The translations under genes and the position numbers were made by a program. 64,000 nt of DNA from Hyphomicrobium sp. (lineage in GTDB: Bacteria; Pseudomonadota; Alphaproteobacteria; Rhizobiales; Hyphomicrobiaceae), in assembly GCA_030148725.1 (NCBI GenBank), contig JASBSU010000041.1, positions 84,928-148,927 on the forward strand, in the 5' to 3' direction. The notes under the pieces were generated by a model. That model saw only the letters and a list, made by a program, of their open reading frames with translations, did no database searches and was not told where the DNA came from. Numbering within the stretch: position 1 is the first letter of the stretch; each line of letters opens with the position of its first letter. This document shows positions 50,734 to 59,754 of this stretch, piece by piece.

Positions 50734-51762
50734 ATGGCGGGCGGACGCACGCGCAGGCGCAATGAATATGCCGAGTTCTGGCCCGGTTACGTCGACGTGC
50801 TGTCGACGCTGCTGCTCGTCGTCACGTTCCTCATGTCGATCTTCATGCTGGCGCAATACTTCGCCAGCCAGGAGGCGAGCGGCAAGGACACGGCGCTCAA
50901 AAAGCTGACGCTGCAGATCTCCGAGCTGACGAGCCTCCTTGCGCTGGAGAAGGGCAAGGCGAAATCGGCGGCCGACGATCTGGCGGCGCTGCAAGCCTCG
51001 CTCGCCAGCATGAAGGAAGAGAACTCGAAGCTTTCGGGTTTCGCGCTGTCGGGAGATGAAGCTGCAAAAGCGGCGGCGGCGCGGATTTCGGGGCTGTCTG
51101 CCGATCTCGAAAGCCAGAAGAAGATTTCCGATGAGGCGCTGGCGAAAGTCGACCTGCTCAATCAGCAGCTTTTGTCATTGCGCCGGCAGATCGCGGCGCT
51201 GAACGAAGCTTTGCAGGCGTCCGAGAAGAAGGATGCGGAGAGCCAGACGCGCATCAAGGATCTCGGCGCGCGCCTCAATGCTGCGCTGGCGCGGCAGGTG
51301 CAGGAGCTGCAGCGGTATCGCTCCGACTTCTTCGGGCGGCTGCGTGAGCTTCTGAAGAACCGCAAGGACATCCGCGTCGTCGGCGACCGGTTCGTATTCG
51401 AATCTGAAGTGCTGTTCCCGTCGGGCTCGAACCAGCTGACGCCGGAGGGCCTTGCCGCAATGGATCAGCTTGCCTCGGCGATCATCGAGCTGGAGCGCGA
51501 GATTCCGAAAGAGATCGATTGGGCCCTGCAGGTGGATGGCCATACCGATATCCGTCCGATCGCCAGCCCGACGTTCCCGTCCAACTGGGAGCTTTCGACG
51601 GCGCGCGCGATCTCGGTCGTGCGCTATCTCGCCAGCCGAGGTGTGCCGCCGCAGCGGCTCGTCGCTGCAGGCTTCGGCGAGTTCCGCCCGCTCGAAGCCG
51701 GCACCGACGAAGCGAGCCTGCAGCGCAACCGACGCATCGAGCTGAAGCTCACCAACCGCTAG
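50734..51762 (+). CDS. MotB/OmpA-like peptidoglycan-binding protein with coiled coil
   Basis: The 342 residues have one N-terminal helix (about 19-43, YVDVLSTLLLVVTFLMSIF) with the aspartate of MotB-like plugs (D21), a coiled coil (about 50-190) and an OmpA-like C-terminal domain (about 205-342; FVFESEVLFPSGSNQLTPEG, LQVDGHTDIRPIAS, RNRRIELKLTNR). With the preceding channel protein it forms an inner-membrane motor or channel unit that could act on peptidoglycan. There is no flagellar gene nearby. An intrinsic terminator follows. Confidence 0.88.
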   Translation: MAGGRTRRRNEYAEFWPGYVDVLSTLLLVVTFLMSIFMLAQYFASQEASGKDTALKKLTLQISELTSLLALEKGKAKSAADDLAALQASLASMKEENSKLSGFALSGDEAAKAAAARISGLSADLESQKKISDEALAKVDLLNQQLLSLRRQIAALNEALQASEKKDAESQTRIKDLGARLNAALARQVQELQRYRSDFFGRLRELLKNRKDIRVVGDRFVFESEVLFPSGSNQLTPEGLAAMDQLASAIIELEREIPKEIDWALQVDGHTDIRPIASPTFPSNWELSTARAISVVRYLASRGVPPQRLVAAGFGEFRPLEAGTDEASLQRNRRIELKLTNR

Positions 51763-51802
51763 TTCATCCGAGGCGGCCGCTTCCTGCGGCGGCTCAAAAG
51801 AA

Positions 51803-51830
51803 AACATCCCGGAGCAGGCTCCGGGATGTT
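51803..51830 (-). terminator. Bidirectional intrinsic terminator
   Basis: A 13-bp perfect stem AACATCCCGGAGC / GCTCCGGGATGTT with a two-base loop lies between convergent genes. The minus strand continues TTCTTTTG, so it best fits the gene at 51853, but can serve both. Confidence 0.85.
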
Positions 51831-51852
51831 CAATGTGTTTCGGCAGTGAAGA

Positions 51853-52455
51853 TCAGCGCGGCGGTGGTGCGGCGGCCGGATCGCTCGCCGGCGGCGGCAT
51901 CGGGACCGGGCTTACGTGCTCGCGCTCCTTCTTGAGGTCGGCGAGCGCCTGGTTGAGCTTCTTCTGCATGGCCGCAAGCTGAGCCTTGAGAGCGGCGACT
52001 TCCTTCAGCGCGTGGTCCTTGGCCTCGTGCGCGGCCTTGGCATCGGCGAGGGCGGCATCGCGCGCGGTTTCGATTTCACCACGGCCGCGCTCCAGGTCGG
52101 TTGCGCGCTGCTGCAGCTCGCCGACCTGCTTCTGGAGATCGGCGATCTGCGAGGATGCGGATTCGGTGTTGGCGCGCGATTGCTTCAAGGCATTCTCGAC
52201 CTCGTCACGCGAGCGGTTGGCTTGCTCCACCTGGCGGGTCAGGTCCGTCACGTTGGCCTTGAGGCGGTCGCGCTGCTGCGTGAGGTCGGTGCGGGCGTGC
52301 TCGGCTTCGAGATAGGCCTGGCGCTCGGAAAGCGCGGTGTAGCCCGAATAAGCGCTTATGGCGCCGAGGCCGACGACCAAAACCCAGACCCAAAGCGGGG
52401 CCGGCGCGCTCGGGCGCTGCTCGGCCGGTACCATGGGCTCGCGATCCGTTTCCAT
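51853..52455 (-). CDS. Membrane-anchored coiled-coil protein
   Basis: The 200 residues have a short cytoplasmic N-terminus, one helix (about 21-43, LWVWVLVVGLGAISAYSGYTA) and a long heptad-repeat coiled coil (about 50-180) rich in Gln, Asp and Glu, then a Pro/Ala tail. Structural or scaffolding role in the inner membrane is plausible. The family is not recognised. It is downstream of the ABC exporter gene region but divergent from it in position only. Confidence 0.7.
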   Translation of the reverse strand: METDREPMVPAEQRPSAPAPLWVWVLVVGLGAISAYSGYTALSERQAYLEAEHARTDLTQQRDRLKANVTDLTRQVEQANRSRDEVENALKQSRANTESASSQIADLQKQVGELQQRATDLERGRGEIETARDAALADAKAAHEAKDHALKEVAALKAQLAAMQKKLNQALADLKKEREHVSPVPMPPPASDPAAAPPPR

Positions 52456-52556
52456 TGGTTCTTTCCCCTCGTTTTATATTCGACGCTGCTTCAAGGCTCC
52501 GCGCCGATTTTCCCCACGCGCTTTTCGCGCGGCGCTAGAAATGCTGCGAATTTGGG

Positions 52557-54467
52557 CTATTCGGCGGCCTCGGCGGCGAACTGCATCTCGGCCAAACGTG
52601 CGTAAAGGCCACCTTTAGCGACCAGCTCAGCGTGGGTGCCCTGCTCAACGATGCGGCCCTTATCCATGACCAGAATACGCTTCGCCTTCTGAACCGTTGC
52701 GAGCCGGTGGGCGATGACGAGGGTCGTGCGGCCGACCATCAGCCGTTCCAAAGCGCGTTGCACCTGGGCCTCGCTCTCGGCGTCGAGCGCACTGGTCGCC
52801 TCGTCGAGGAGCAGGATGGGGGCATCCTTAAGAATGGCGCGGGCAATCGCAATGCGCTGGCGCTGGCCGCCGGAAAGCGTCACGCCGCGTTCGCCGAGGC
52901 GGGTCTCGTAGCCGTCGGGGAGGGCGCGGATGAAGTCTGCTGCGTGGGCGGCGACGGCGGCGCGCTTGACCGCCTCGAGGTCGGCGTCCGGGCTGCCGTA
53001 GCGGATATTCTCGGCCACTGTGCCGGCGAAGAGCGCCACGTCTTGGGGAACGAGCGCCGTGCGCGCCCGAAGCTCATCGAGTGAGACTTCACGCACGTCG
53101 AGGCCGTCGACGCGGACGCTGCCCGACTGAGGATCGAAGAAGCGCAGGAGCAGGTTGAAGATCGTGCTCTTGCCGGCGCCGGAGCGGCCGACCAGCGCGA
53201 TGGTCTCGCCCTGTTTTGCCTCGAACGACACGTCCTGGAGCGTCGGCAGCTTGAGGCGGCCAGGATAGGAGAAGCGCACGTCCTCGAACCGGATTTCGCC
53301 GCGCGAGGGCACCGGCATCGGAACCGGGTGCTCGGGCGATTTGATCTCGGGCTCGATGGCGAGAAGTTCGGTCAGGCGCTCGGCAGCGCCGGCCGACTGG
53401 CTCACTTCGCCCCAGATCTCGGAGACCTGCGCGAAGGCAGCGCCGGCGAATACCGCATAGAGAACGAACTGGCTGAGGCGCCCAACCGTAAGGCTGCCGT
53501 CGACGACGCCGGCGGCGCCGAACCAGAGGACGCCGGTGATGCTGACGACCACGAGAAACATGGCGAGCGCCGTCAGAGCCGCTCTGGCGCGCATGCGCTC
53601 CTTGGCGGCGTCGAAGGAGACCTCGACCGCATGGCGGTAATTGTCGGATGCCGTCTGCTCGTCATTGAATGCCTGCATGGTGCGCGAGGCGGCAAGGTTC
53701 TCGGCCGCGTAGGCGGAAGCTTCGGCGAGCGTGTCCTGGGCACGCCGGGACAGCTTGCGGACGAGGCGCCCGAAGGCGATCAGCGGCAGCACGGTGAGCG
53801 GAATGGCCAGCAGCACGAGCATCGAGAGGTGCGCGCTGGTCACGAACATCATCACGAGGGCGCCCACCAGCATGATGAGGCTGCGCAGGGCCTGGGACAG
53901 CGATGTACCCGCCATTGCCTTGATCTGCGTGGTGTCGGCGGTGAGGCGGCTCATCAGCTCGCCGGAGTGGGTCTTCTCGAAGAAAGAAGGGCCGAGGTCC
54001 GCAACATGCCGGAACACATCGGTGCGCAGGTCCGCGACCACGCGCTCACCGAGCCAGTTCACGTAGTAGAAGCGCGCGGCGCTGGCGATTGCGAGCACCA
54101 GCCCGATGACGATCAGCATGCCGAAGTAGCGGTCGATGAATACGCCGTCGTGCGTGCCGAATCCGAGGTCGATGACACGGCGCACCGCCATCGGAATGAT
54201 GAGCATGGCGAGCGCCGAAATCACCAGCGACGTGCCAGCCAGGGCCAGCCGCATCGGATGCTTGGCAAGGTAGGGCCACAACGCCAGAAGGGGTCGCAGC
54301 TGAGGCCGCGGCGGCTTCTCTTGGTCGTTCTCCCGATATGCGGGGTTGTCCCCGTCTGATTGGGCGCTGTTCGTGCGGGTCAATTCGGTGCTCTTTGGTC
54401 GGCCGGGGTGGCTGCCGGCGGAGGCGGGAAGACCATGCCCGACAGGGTCTTGCGGCTCAAGTGCCAT
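52557..54467 (-). CDS. ABC exporter, fused permease and ATPase (MsbA/AarF-type)
   Basis: From ATG 54467 the protein has 636 residues. A polar N-terminal stretch precedes six membrane helices (about 60-340) and the nucleotide-binding domain (about 375-620) with Walker A GRSGAGKST, signature LSGGQRQRIAIARA, Walker B ILLLDEAT and the H-loop VIAHRLATV. It works as a homodimer. The substrate could be lipid, peptide or drug; the sequence alone does not tell. GTG 54485 is an alternative start. Confidence 0.93.
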   Translation of the reverse strand: MALEPQDPVGHGLPASAGSHPGRPKSTELTRTNSAQSDGDNPAYRENDQEKPPRPQLRPLLALWPYLAKHPMRLALAGTSLVISALAMLIIPMAVRRVIDLGFGTHDGVFIDRYFGMLIVIGLVLAIASAARFYYVNWLGERVVADLRTDVFRHVADLGPSFFEKTHSGELMSRLTADTTQIKAMAGTSLSQALRSLIMLVGALVMMFVTSAHLSMLVLLAIPLTVLPLIAFGRLVRKLSRRAQDTLAEASAYAAENLAASRTMQAFNDEQTASDNYRHAVEVSFDAAKERMRARAALTALAMFLVVVSITGVLWFGAAGVVDGSLTVGRLSQFVLYAVFAGAAFAQVSEIWGEVSQSAGAAERLTELLAIEPEIKSPEHPVPMPVPSRGEIRFEDVRFSYPGRLKLPTLQDVSFEAKQGETIALVGRSGAGKSTIFNLLLRFFDPQSGSVRVDGLDVREVSLDELRARTALVPQDVALFAGTVAENIRYGSPDADLEAVKRAAVAAHAADFIRALPDGYETRLGERGVTLSGGQRQRIAIARAILKDAPILLLDEATSALDAESEAQVQRALERLMVGRTTLVIAHRLATVQKAKRILVMDKGRIVEQGTHAELVAKGGLYARLAEMQFAAEAAE

Positions 54468-54610
54468 CGGGACGCGCCCGGCCACTTTAGCCGTTTTCTG
54501 CGCGGTGCTTGTGCCGGATGCGCATCTCGACTATAGAGGCCGCTCGAATTACCCAAATTGCCCGACTTGACGGCTATTCGCCGAAGGGCGAGCCATTGCG
54601 AGCGCATCCT

Positions 54611-54835
54611 ATGAAGAACGATCCGGATCTCCATCCCGACTACCACCAGATCAAGGTCAAGATGACCGACGGTACTGAGTTCGTCACCTATTCCACGTAC
54701 GGCAAGGAAGGTGACGAACTGGTGCTCGACATCGATCCTAGCTCGCATCCGGCCTGGACGGGCGGCGATCAGCGCCTGATGGACCGTGGCGGTCGCCTGT
54801 CGCGCTTCAAGAAGAAGTTCGAAGGCCTGTTCTGA
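54611..54835 (+). CDS. rpmE: Ribosomal protein L31 (RpmE)
   Basis: The 74 residues are bL31: [37 protein letters not shown] and a basic C-terminus [12 protein letters not shown]. There is no CxxC, so it is a zinc-free form. A typical terminator follows within 35 bp. It is divergent from the ABC exporter gene. Confidence 0.96.
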   Translation: MKNDPDLHPDYHQIKVKMTDGTEFVTYSTYGKEGDELVLDIDPSSHPAWTGGDQRLMDRGGRLSRFKKKFEGLF

Positions 54836-54865
54836 TCGCAGCTGTTGCGGTCAACGGAATAAAAA

Positions 54866-54894
54866 AGGCCCGGCGAGATTTCGCCGGGCTTTTT
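54866..54894 (+). terminator. Intrinsic terminator of rpmE
   Basis: Stem GCCCGGCGA (54868-54876) / TCGCCGGGC (54881-54889) with loop GATT, followed by TTTTT. Confidence 0.9.
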
Positions 54895-54986
54895 CGTTTC
54901 AGGAACTTTTTACCATTGGAGCGCCGGCGCCGACCAGTAGGTTCTGCGCGCCGAAGCTTTGTTGCTATGGGCCGAAGGCTCGTTTC

Positions 54987-55526
54987 TTACGCGCCGAAGG
55001 CGACACGAATGCGATCCAGCTGCGAGCCAACAGGGTTGGCAAAGGCAGCTTCGGCCACGTTGTCAGCCTTGACGCTCATGGCGCGGTCGAGCTGCACGAT
55101 GCGATCCTGGAGCGCGTAGCTTTCCTCGACCAGCGAACGCAGTGCATCGGGCAATTCGCCGAAGCCGTTGACGTGCGAGGACCGCGAAGGGTTCTGCAGC
55201 GTCACGCCCTTGCGTTTGCGCTGGGCCTCGGCCTCGCTGATGTCGCCCTCTTTGAGCGCGCGACGCACGAGCAGCCAGGACGCCATGTCGAGGAGGCGCG
55301 TCGTGAGGCGCATGCTCTCGCTGGCGTAGAGGACGTTCACAGCGGCGGGAAGGCGTTTGGCCTCTGCGCGTCCGGGGCCTTCAAGGTAGGCGGCAGTGCG
55401 CTCTACAAGGGCCATGCCCTGCTTGAATACGCCATCGAACTGGGCGGAAGCCTGGAAGCGCTCACCAAACGAGATGGTGACGTTCTTTGCTGCCTGGGCA
55501 GCTTCAGCACGCGGTACGTTGGTCAT
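54987..55526 (-). CDS. rcdA: DUF1465 family protein, RcdA (regulator of CtrA degradation)
   Basis: From ATG 55526 the protein has 179 residues, largely helical: ISFGERFQASAQFDGVFKQGM, LVERTAAYLEGPGR, YASESMRLTTRLLDMASWLL, VNGFGELPDALRSLVEESYAL. This is DUF1465, whose Caulobacter member RcdA is an adaptor that brings CtrA and other substrates to ClpXP during the cell cycle. The role in this organism is inferred from the family. A GTG at 55547 is an alternative start. Confidence 0.88.
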   Translation of the reverse strand: MTNVPRAEAAQAAKNVTISFGERFQASAQFDGVFKQGMALVERTAAYLEGPGRAEAKRLPAAVNVLYASESMRLTTRLLDMASWLLVRRALKEGDISEAEAQRKRKGVTLQNPSRSSHVNGFGELPDALRSLVEESYALQDRIVQLDRAMSVKADNVAEAAFANPVGSQLDRIRVAFGA

Positions 55527-55895
55527 GACTAGATTTGACACGCTCACTCACCTGCAGCTCATCAATAACACGCTCGCATCCTGCCAAGCCATAGTTAACA
55601 ACATGACCAAAAGCGGGACGGTCGAAGCTCGGTTTCGAACTCCATTGGGGATATGCAAAAAAAGAGCCGCTTTGCAGCGGCTCTGAAGTCAACAGGGAGG
55701 CGTCAAACAGAGCGGCCCTGCCGCTCAGGATCCAGGTGACTGGATAATGCGAAGTTACCGGGCTAACCCTAATGGGGCGTTAACAGAGCACCGTTCCGAA
55801 CTGAGCCGCTGGTCATCTTTGCTGGCTTGCGGATGCCACCGTTGCGTCACGAGCGTTAACGACCGTTCAGCATGCGATTGCCCGCGCCGCAGGCA
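55527..55895. other. Gene-less 369-bp region with a terminator
   Basis: It holds the rcdA promoter at the left, a minus-strand terminator in the middle and the 3' flank of the DUF1192 gene at the right. Two GTTAAC words occur (about 55778 and 55853). No ORF of merit was seen. Confidence 0.55.
55656..55684 (-). terminator. Intrinsic terminator on the minus strand
   Basis: Stem AGAGCCGC (55663-55670) / GCGGCTCT (55677-55684) followed on the minus strand by TTTTTTTGC. It probably ends the DUF1192 transcript, 210 bp after that gene. Confidence 0.8.
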
Positions 55896-56087
55896 TCACT
55901 TCTTGAAGAGCGCGTTGGCCGAGGCCTCGTGACGGCGCTTGCGCTCCAGCTCGGATTTGACGCGCTGGATTTCTTCCTCGAACGCCGCGATGCGCGCCTC
56001 GAGTTCGGCAACGGAGAGCGTTTCCAGATTGTCGCCGACCGCCGCTGTCGTCTTGGGCTTCTTGGGGGTGATGTCGTCCCAATCCAT
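55896..56087 (-). CDS. DUF1192 family small protein
   Basis: The 63 residues start at ATG 56087. Opening MDWDDITPKKPK and a helix (LSVAELEARIAAFEEEIQR, VKSELERKRRHEASANALF) are the DUF1192 pattern, a short alphaproteobacterial coiled-coil family of unknown function. It is divergent from the quinone oxidoreductase gene. Confidence 0.88.
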   Translation of the reverse strand: MDWDDITPKKPKTTAAVGDNLETLSVAELEARIAAFEEEIQRVKSELERKRRHEASANALFKK

Positions 56088-56223
56088 ATGCCGCTCCGCT
56101 CGCCAACCGCTTTCGGCAAGTGTGGGACAATGACCGCGCCGCGGCAACCTGCGCGCACACTCTTCTTGTCTCGGCGGGCATGGTCGGGCATCAGGGCGAA
56201 CGAGGCCAGACCAGGGGTAGCCA

Positions 56224-57219
56224 ATGACCGCCGTTCCCGAGACCATGACTGCGATTGCCATCGTCGGTAAGGGCGGTCCGGAAGCGTTGCAGGCGCAGAC
56301 GGTTCCGGTCCCGCAGCCAGGATGCGGACAGGTGCTGATCAAGGTCGCGGCGGCGGGCGTCAATCGTCCCGACGTGATGCAGCGTCTGGGGCTCTACCCG
56401 GCGCCCAAGGGGCATTCGGAGATTCCAGGGCTCGAGGTATCGGGCACTGTCGCCGCCGTCGGCCCCGAAGCGTCGCGATTTGCGCTGGGTGCGAAGGTGA
56501 TGGCGCTGGTCAACGGCGGCGGTTACGCGGAGTACTGCGTCGCAGATGAAGGCTCCTGCCTGCCGGTCCCGGAGGGGATCTCAATGGTCGAGGCGGCCGC
56601 GATCCCCGAAGGGTTCTTTACGGTCTGGCACAACGTGTTCGAACGCGGTGGTCTGAAGCCCGGCGAGTGGTTTCTCATTCACGGCGGCACGAGCGGGATC
56701 GGCGTTGCGGCCATCCAGCTTGCGACGGCGCTGGGCTCGCGCGTCATCGCCACGGCCGGCTCGGCGGAGAAGTGCAAAGCTTGCCTCGATCTCGGCGCGG
56801 TGCGGGCGGTCGACTACAAGGCTGAGGACTTCGTCGAAGTCGTGAAGGCCGAGACGCAGGGCAAAGGCGTCGATGTCATCCTCGACATGGTCGGCGGCGA
56901 CTATGTGGAGCGCAACATCCGCTCGCTGGGCGACGACGGGCGCATGGTGAACATCGCCTACCAGCAGGGCTCGAAGGTGACGATCGACATGATGCGGGTC
57001 ATGTTGAAACGTCTCACGCTGACCGGTTCGACGCTGCGGATCCGCTCTGCCGAGGTGAAGGCCGGCATTGCGCGGGCCGTGGAAGACACGGTCGTGCCGC
57101 TGATCGCCGGCAAGAAGATCAAGGTGGTGATCGATGCGACGTTCCCTCTGCGTGAGGCAGGAACGGCGCACGCCCGGATCGACGAGGCCCATATCGGCAA
57201 GATCGTCTTGACGGTTTAG
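56224..57219 (+). CDS. NAD(P)H:quinone oxidoreductase (zinc-independent MDR family)
   Basis: The 331 residues form a medium-chain dehydrogenase: N-terminal catalytic part with AGVNRPDVMQRLGLYP and a Rossmann domain with HGGTSGIGVAAIQLA and DMVGGDYVERNI. The zinc ligands of alcohol dehydrogenases are absent, and the PIG3/QOR-type length and motifs fit a quinone reductase. The stop is followed by no strong hairpin. An exported hypothetical gene follows. Confidence 0.9.
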   Translation: MTAVPETMTAIAIVGKGGPEALQAQTVPVPQPGCGQVLIKVAAAGVNRPDVMQRLGLYPAPKGHSEIPGLEVSGTVAAVGPEASRFALGAKVMALVNGGGYAEYCVADEGSCLPVPEGISMVEAAAIPEGFFTVWHNVFERGGLKPGEWFLIHGGTSGIGVAAIQLATALGSRVIATAGSAEKCKACLDLGAVRAVDYKAEDFVEVVKAETQGKGVDVILDMVGGDYVERNIRSLGDDGRMVNIAYQQGSKVTIDMMRVMLKRLTLTGSTLRIRSAEVKAGIARAVEDTVVPLIAGKKIKVVIDATFPLREAGTAHARIDEAHIGKIVLTV

Positions 57220-57357
57220 GGTTATTTTTCCTCCCGCCACCGTTGGGACCGGGCGGCGAGGGGCTGCCATCAAATTGACAATGCGCGGTTTTCTTTTGTC
57301 GGTGCCCGCGCTCGGGGAGAGCCGGGAAAGGCTGCAATTGCCGGGAAGGAAGCGCAC

Positions 57358-58356
57358 GTGACCGTGCGGAGTGCTGATATGCGTTGGCTTGGTGGCGTCG
57401 CAGGGTTTGTGATCGCCATGCTGCTTGCCGCCTTCCTGGCCGACATTGCCGAGGCGGCAAAGAAGAAAACGCCGCCACCACCGCCGTTCTCACGACCCGA
57501 GATCGTGCTCAACTGGATCAACGACTACCGCCTGAACCCCACGCCTGAGCGCCTGCCCGACGCCTTCAAGGCGATGCGCGAGCAGGGCCAGTTCAAGGAG
57601 GTCGAGCAATCGGGCATCTACGTCGGCTTCATCGCCGGTGTCCTCGGCGCCAACCCGGACAAGGCCGAGAAGCTGGTTACGGCGATGTTTCCCATGCCCC
57701 CGCCCGATCAGGTGGTGCTCGTCAAAGCCATCGCCTACTCGGGGCTCGCCGACTGGAAGGAGCTGATGGGCAAGTTCGTCGAGCGGATGCCGGCGCGCAA
57801 GGTCATCATCGAGCGCTACCTCTACGGAAAGCTGCCGGTGCTGCGCGATCTGCCGCTCGATAGCCCGATGGGTGTCGACGCCAACTGGGGTTACTATTTC
57901 GCGACCGGTTCTTCCGAGCCCATTCAGCGGCTTGTGCGCACGCTCGCCTGGTCACGCGATAAGAACAACGTCGAGAAGCTCACCATCGGCTCGATGGTGA
58001 AGTGGACTTTGGCGCAGAACGCCTCGAAGGATCACGACCTGCTCGGCTACCTCAAGACATCGCTGCCGCACCAGCCGGAGCCGGTCGAGAAGCCGCTGGC
58101 GGAGGTGATCGAGGCTGCGGAGACGTTCGAACTCGCCAGCATCCGCAAGGACGCCCTCGCCTCCATCGAGGAACTGAAGACCAAGGGACCGGAGAGTGCC
58201 CGCAACTTCAGCTGGTGGGGACAGGCCGGACAGACCGTGTTCGCGCTGGGCTGCGTGGCGGCGGGCGTGATGGGTCAGGTCTACATGGGCGTGCCGTGCG
58301 TCGTCGGTGGAGCGCTGTCCAACGTCGCCCTGAAATATCTGACGCCGGCTGAGTGA
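57358..58356 (+). CDS. Exported or membrane-anchored helical protein, unknown function
   Basis: GTG 57358 behind GGAAGGAAG gives 332 residues; ATG 57379 is an alternative. A signal/anchor (about 9-34) precedes a Lys/Pro stretch and an all-helical body (about 45-280; PEIVLNWINDYRLNPTPERL, GVLGANPDKAEKLVTAMF, IERYLYGKLPVLRDLP), ending in a hydrophobic C-terminal segment (about 288-325) with three cysteines. It resembles unnamed Rhizobiales proteins. Probably periplasm-facing. Confidence 0.75.
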   Translation: MTVRSADMRWLGGVAGFVIAMLLAAFLADIAEAAKKKTPPPPPFSRPEIVLNWINDYRLNPTPERLPDAFKAMREQGQFKEVEQSGIYVGFIAGVLGANPDKAEKLVTAMFPMPPPDQVVLVKAIAYSGLADWKELMGKFVERMPARKVIIERYLYGKLPVLRDLPLDSPMGVDANWGYYFATGSSEPIQRLVRTLAWSRDKNNVEKLTIGSMVKWTLAQNASKDHDLLGYLKTSLPHQPEPVEKPLAEVIEAAETFELASIRKDALASIEELKTKGPESARNFSWWGQAGQTVFALGCVAAGVMGQVYMGVPCVVGGALSNVALKYLTPAE

Positions 58357-58456
58357 CAAACGATCAGGCTGCGTCGCAATGGCGGGGCGTATGTCATCAG
58401 CGTGTCATGGAATCCACTGAAAACCCTGCGTAACAAGCTATTGCGCAAGGTTGCTC

Positions 58457-59602
58457 ATGGACGAGATCGCTTGGGGTTGCGTTGCCTTCGTGGCGCTTGC
58501 CACGCTGCTGCATTTCTCCAGCGCGGTGCTTGCCGTTTACCGTGCGCGGCGTTCGCGCGAGGAGCCGGCCGTCGCCGATGCTCCGGTGGCGAGCCTGCCG
58601 CCCGTCAGCGTCCTGCGCCCGGTGCGCGGCCTTGATCCTTTCGACGAGCTGACGCTGCGGTCGAGCTTCACGCTCGACTACGCGCGCTATGAGCTCATCC
58701 TTTGCTGCGAAGATGCCGACGACCCTGTCGTCCCCATGATCCGCCGTCTCATGGCGGAGTATGATGCCGTCGATGCCCGGCTGCTGATCGGCCGCGACGC
58801 GCTGTGCCCCAATCCGAAGCTGAACAACCTGATCAAGGGTTGGCGCGAGGCGCGCTATGACTGGGTCGTCATGGCCGATAGCAACGTGCTGATGCCGGCG
58901 GACTATCTGCAGCGGCTGCTGGCGGGATGGCGCGGCGACACCGGGCTTTTGTGCGCGCCGCCGATCGGATGCATGCCGAGCGGCTTCTGGGCAGAGGTGG
59001 AGTGCGCGTTCCTCAATACCTATCAGGCGCGCTGGCAGTACGCGGCCGATACCGTCGGGCTCGGGTTCGCGCAGGGCAAGACGATGCTGTGGCGTCGCGC
59101 CGATCTGGAGCGCGCCGGCGGTATCAAGGCGCTCGGGCAAGAGATTGCCGAGGATGCGGCGGCGACCAAGGTCGTGCGGCGTGCCGGCAAGCGGGTGCGC
59201 CTCGTCGACCGCGCCTTCGGGCAGCCTCTGGGGCAGCGCAGCGCGGCGCAGATCTGGTCGCGGCAGGTGCGCTGGGCGAAGCTGCGGCGCGCGACCTTTC
59301 CCATCTATTTCCTGCCCGAACTTCTGACGGGTGCTGTGGCGCCGTTCATTGCAGCGGCCTACGCGGCAGAGATGTTCGACATTTCGAGCGCTGGTGTCGT
59401 TGGTGCCCTCGCTGTTGCCTGGTACGGCTCGGAGGCGCTGTTGGCTCTGGCCGCAGGCTGGCACGTGAGCTTGCTCTCGCCGCTCGCCTGGATGGCACGC
59501 GATGCGATGCTGCCGGTTTTGTGGGTTCAGGCGTGGCTCGGCAATTCGTTCAACTGGCGCGGTAACGACATGCGCCTCGCCAACGCCGTTGCGAGCAACT
59601 GA
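58457..59602 (+). CDS. Ceramide glucosyltransferase-like GT2 (HpnI-like)
   Basis: From ATG 58457 the protein has 381 residues: an N-terminal helix (about 5-28), a GT2 domain and two or three C-terminal helices (about 280-370). The ceramide-glucosyltransferase motifs are in order: VSVLRPVRGLDPF, D1 in CEDADD, D2 in MADSN, D3 in EDAAATKV and the (Q/R)xxRW motif as RQVRW. Bacterial relatives include HpnI of hopanoid side-chain synthesis. The lipid acceptor is not determined by sequence. Confidence 0.88.
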   Translation: MDEIAWGCVAFVALATLLHFSSAVLAVYRARRSREEPAVADAPVASLPPVSVLRPVRGLDPFDELTLRSSFTLDYARYELILCCEDADDPVVPMIRRLMAEYDAVDARLLIGRDALCPNPKLNNLIKGWREARYDWVVMADSNVLMPADYLQRLLAGWRGDTGLLCAPPIGCMPSGFWAEVECAFLNTYQARWQYAADTVGLGFAQGKTMLWRRADLERAGGIKALGQEIAEDAAATKVVRRAGKRVRLVDRAFGQPLGQRSAAQIWSRQVRWAKLRRATFPIYFLPELLTGAVAPFIAAAYAAEMFDISSAGVVGALAVAWYGSEALLALAAGWHVSLLSPLAWMARDAMLPVLWVQAWLGNSFNWRGNDMRLANAVASN

Positions 59603-59603
59603 A

Positions 59604-59673
59604 GCGGCGCCGGGTGACTTCGGCGCCGCCTCTCTCCGGCGTGCCGAGGGCGACACTGCCGGAGAGAGGCGGC
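59604..59673 (+). terminator. Two overlapping hairpins after the GT2 gene
   Basis: Hairpin 1 pairs GCGGCGCC (59604-59611) with GGCGCCGC (59622-59629). Hairpin 2 pairs a 16-base arm at 59625-59640 with its perfect complement at 59658-59673. The two share bases 59625-59629, so they cannot both form completely. There is no T-run. Confidence 0.7.
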
Positions 59674-59754
59674 CTGCCCCCCGTCAAAGTGCGTAGATCC
59701 AAAGCTGTGCAGCGGCACCGAAGGACGGGCGCTCGAGCTTTCAGATCATTCGCA

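Noticed and set aside
49684..51762. Resemblance of the TolQ-like/MotB-like pair to ZorA-ZorB of the Zorya defence system
   Set aside because: No zorC/zorD/zorE-type helicase or nuclease gene is adjacent, the channel protein lacks the very long ZorA tail, and the neighbours (suhB, Sel1, ABC exporter) are housekeeping genes.
58397..59656. 419-codon minus-strand frame opposite the GT2 gene
   Set aside because: Shadow of a gene with all ceramide-glucosyltransferase motifs in order.
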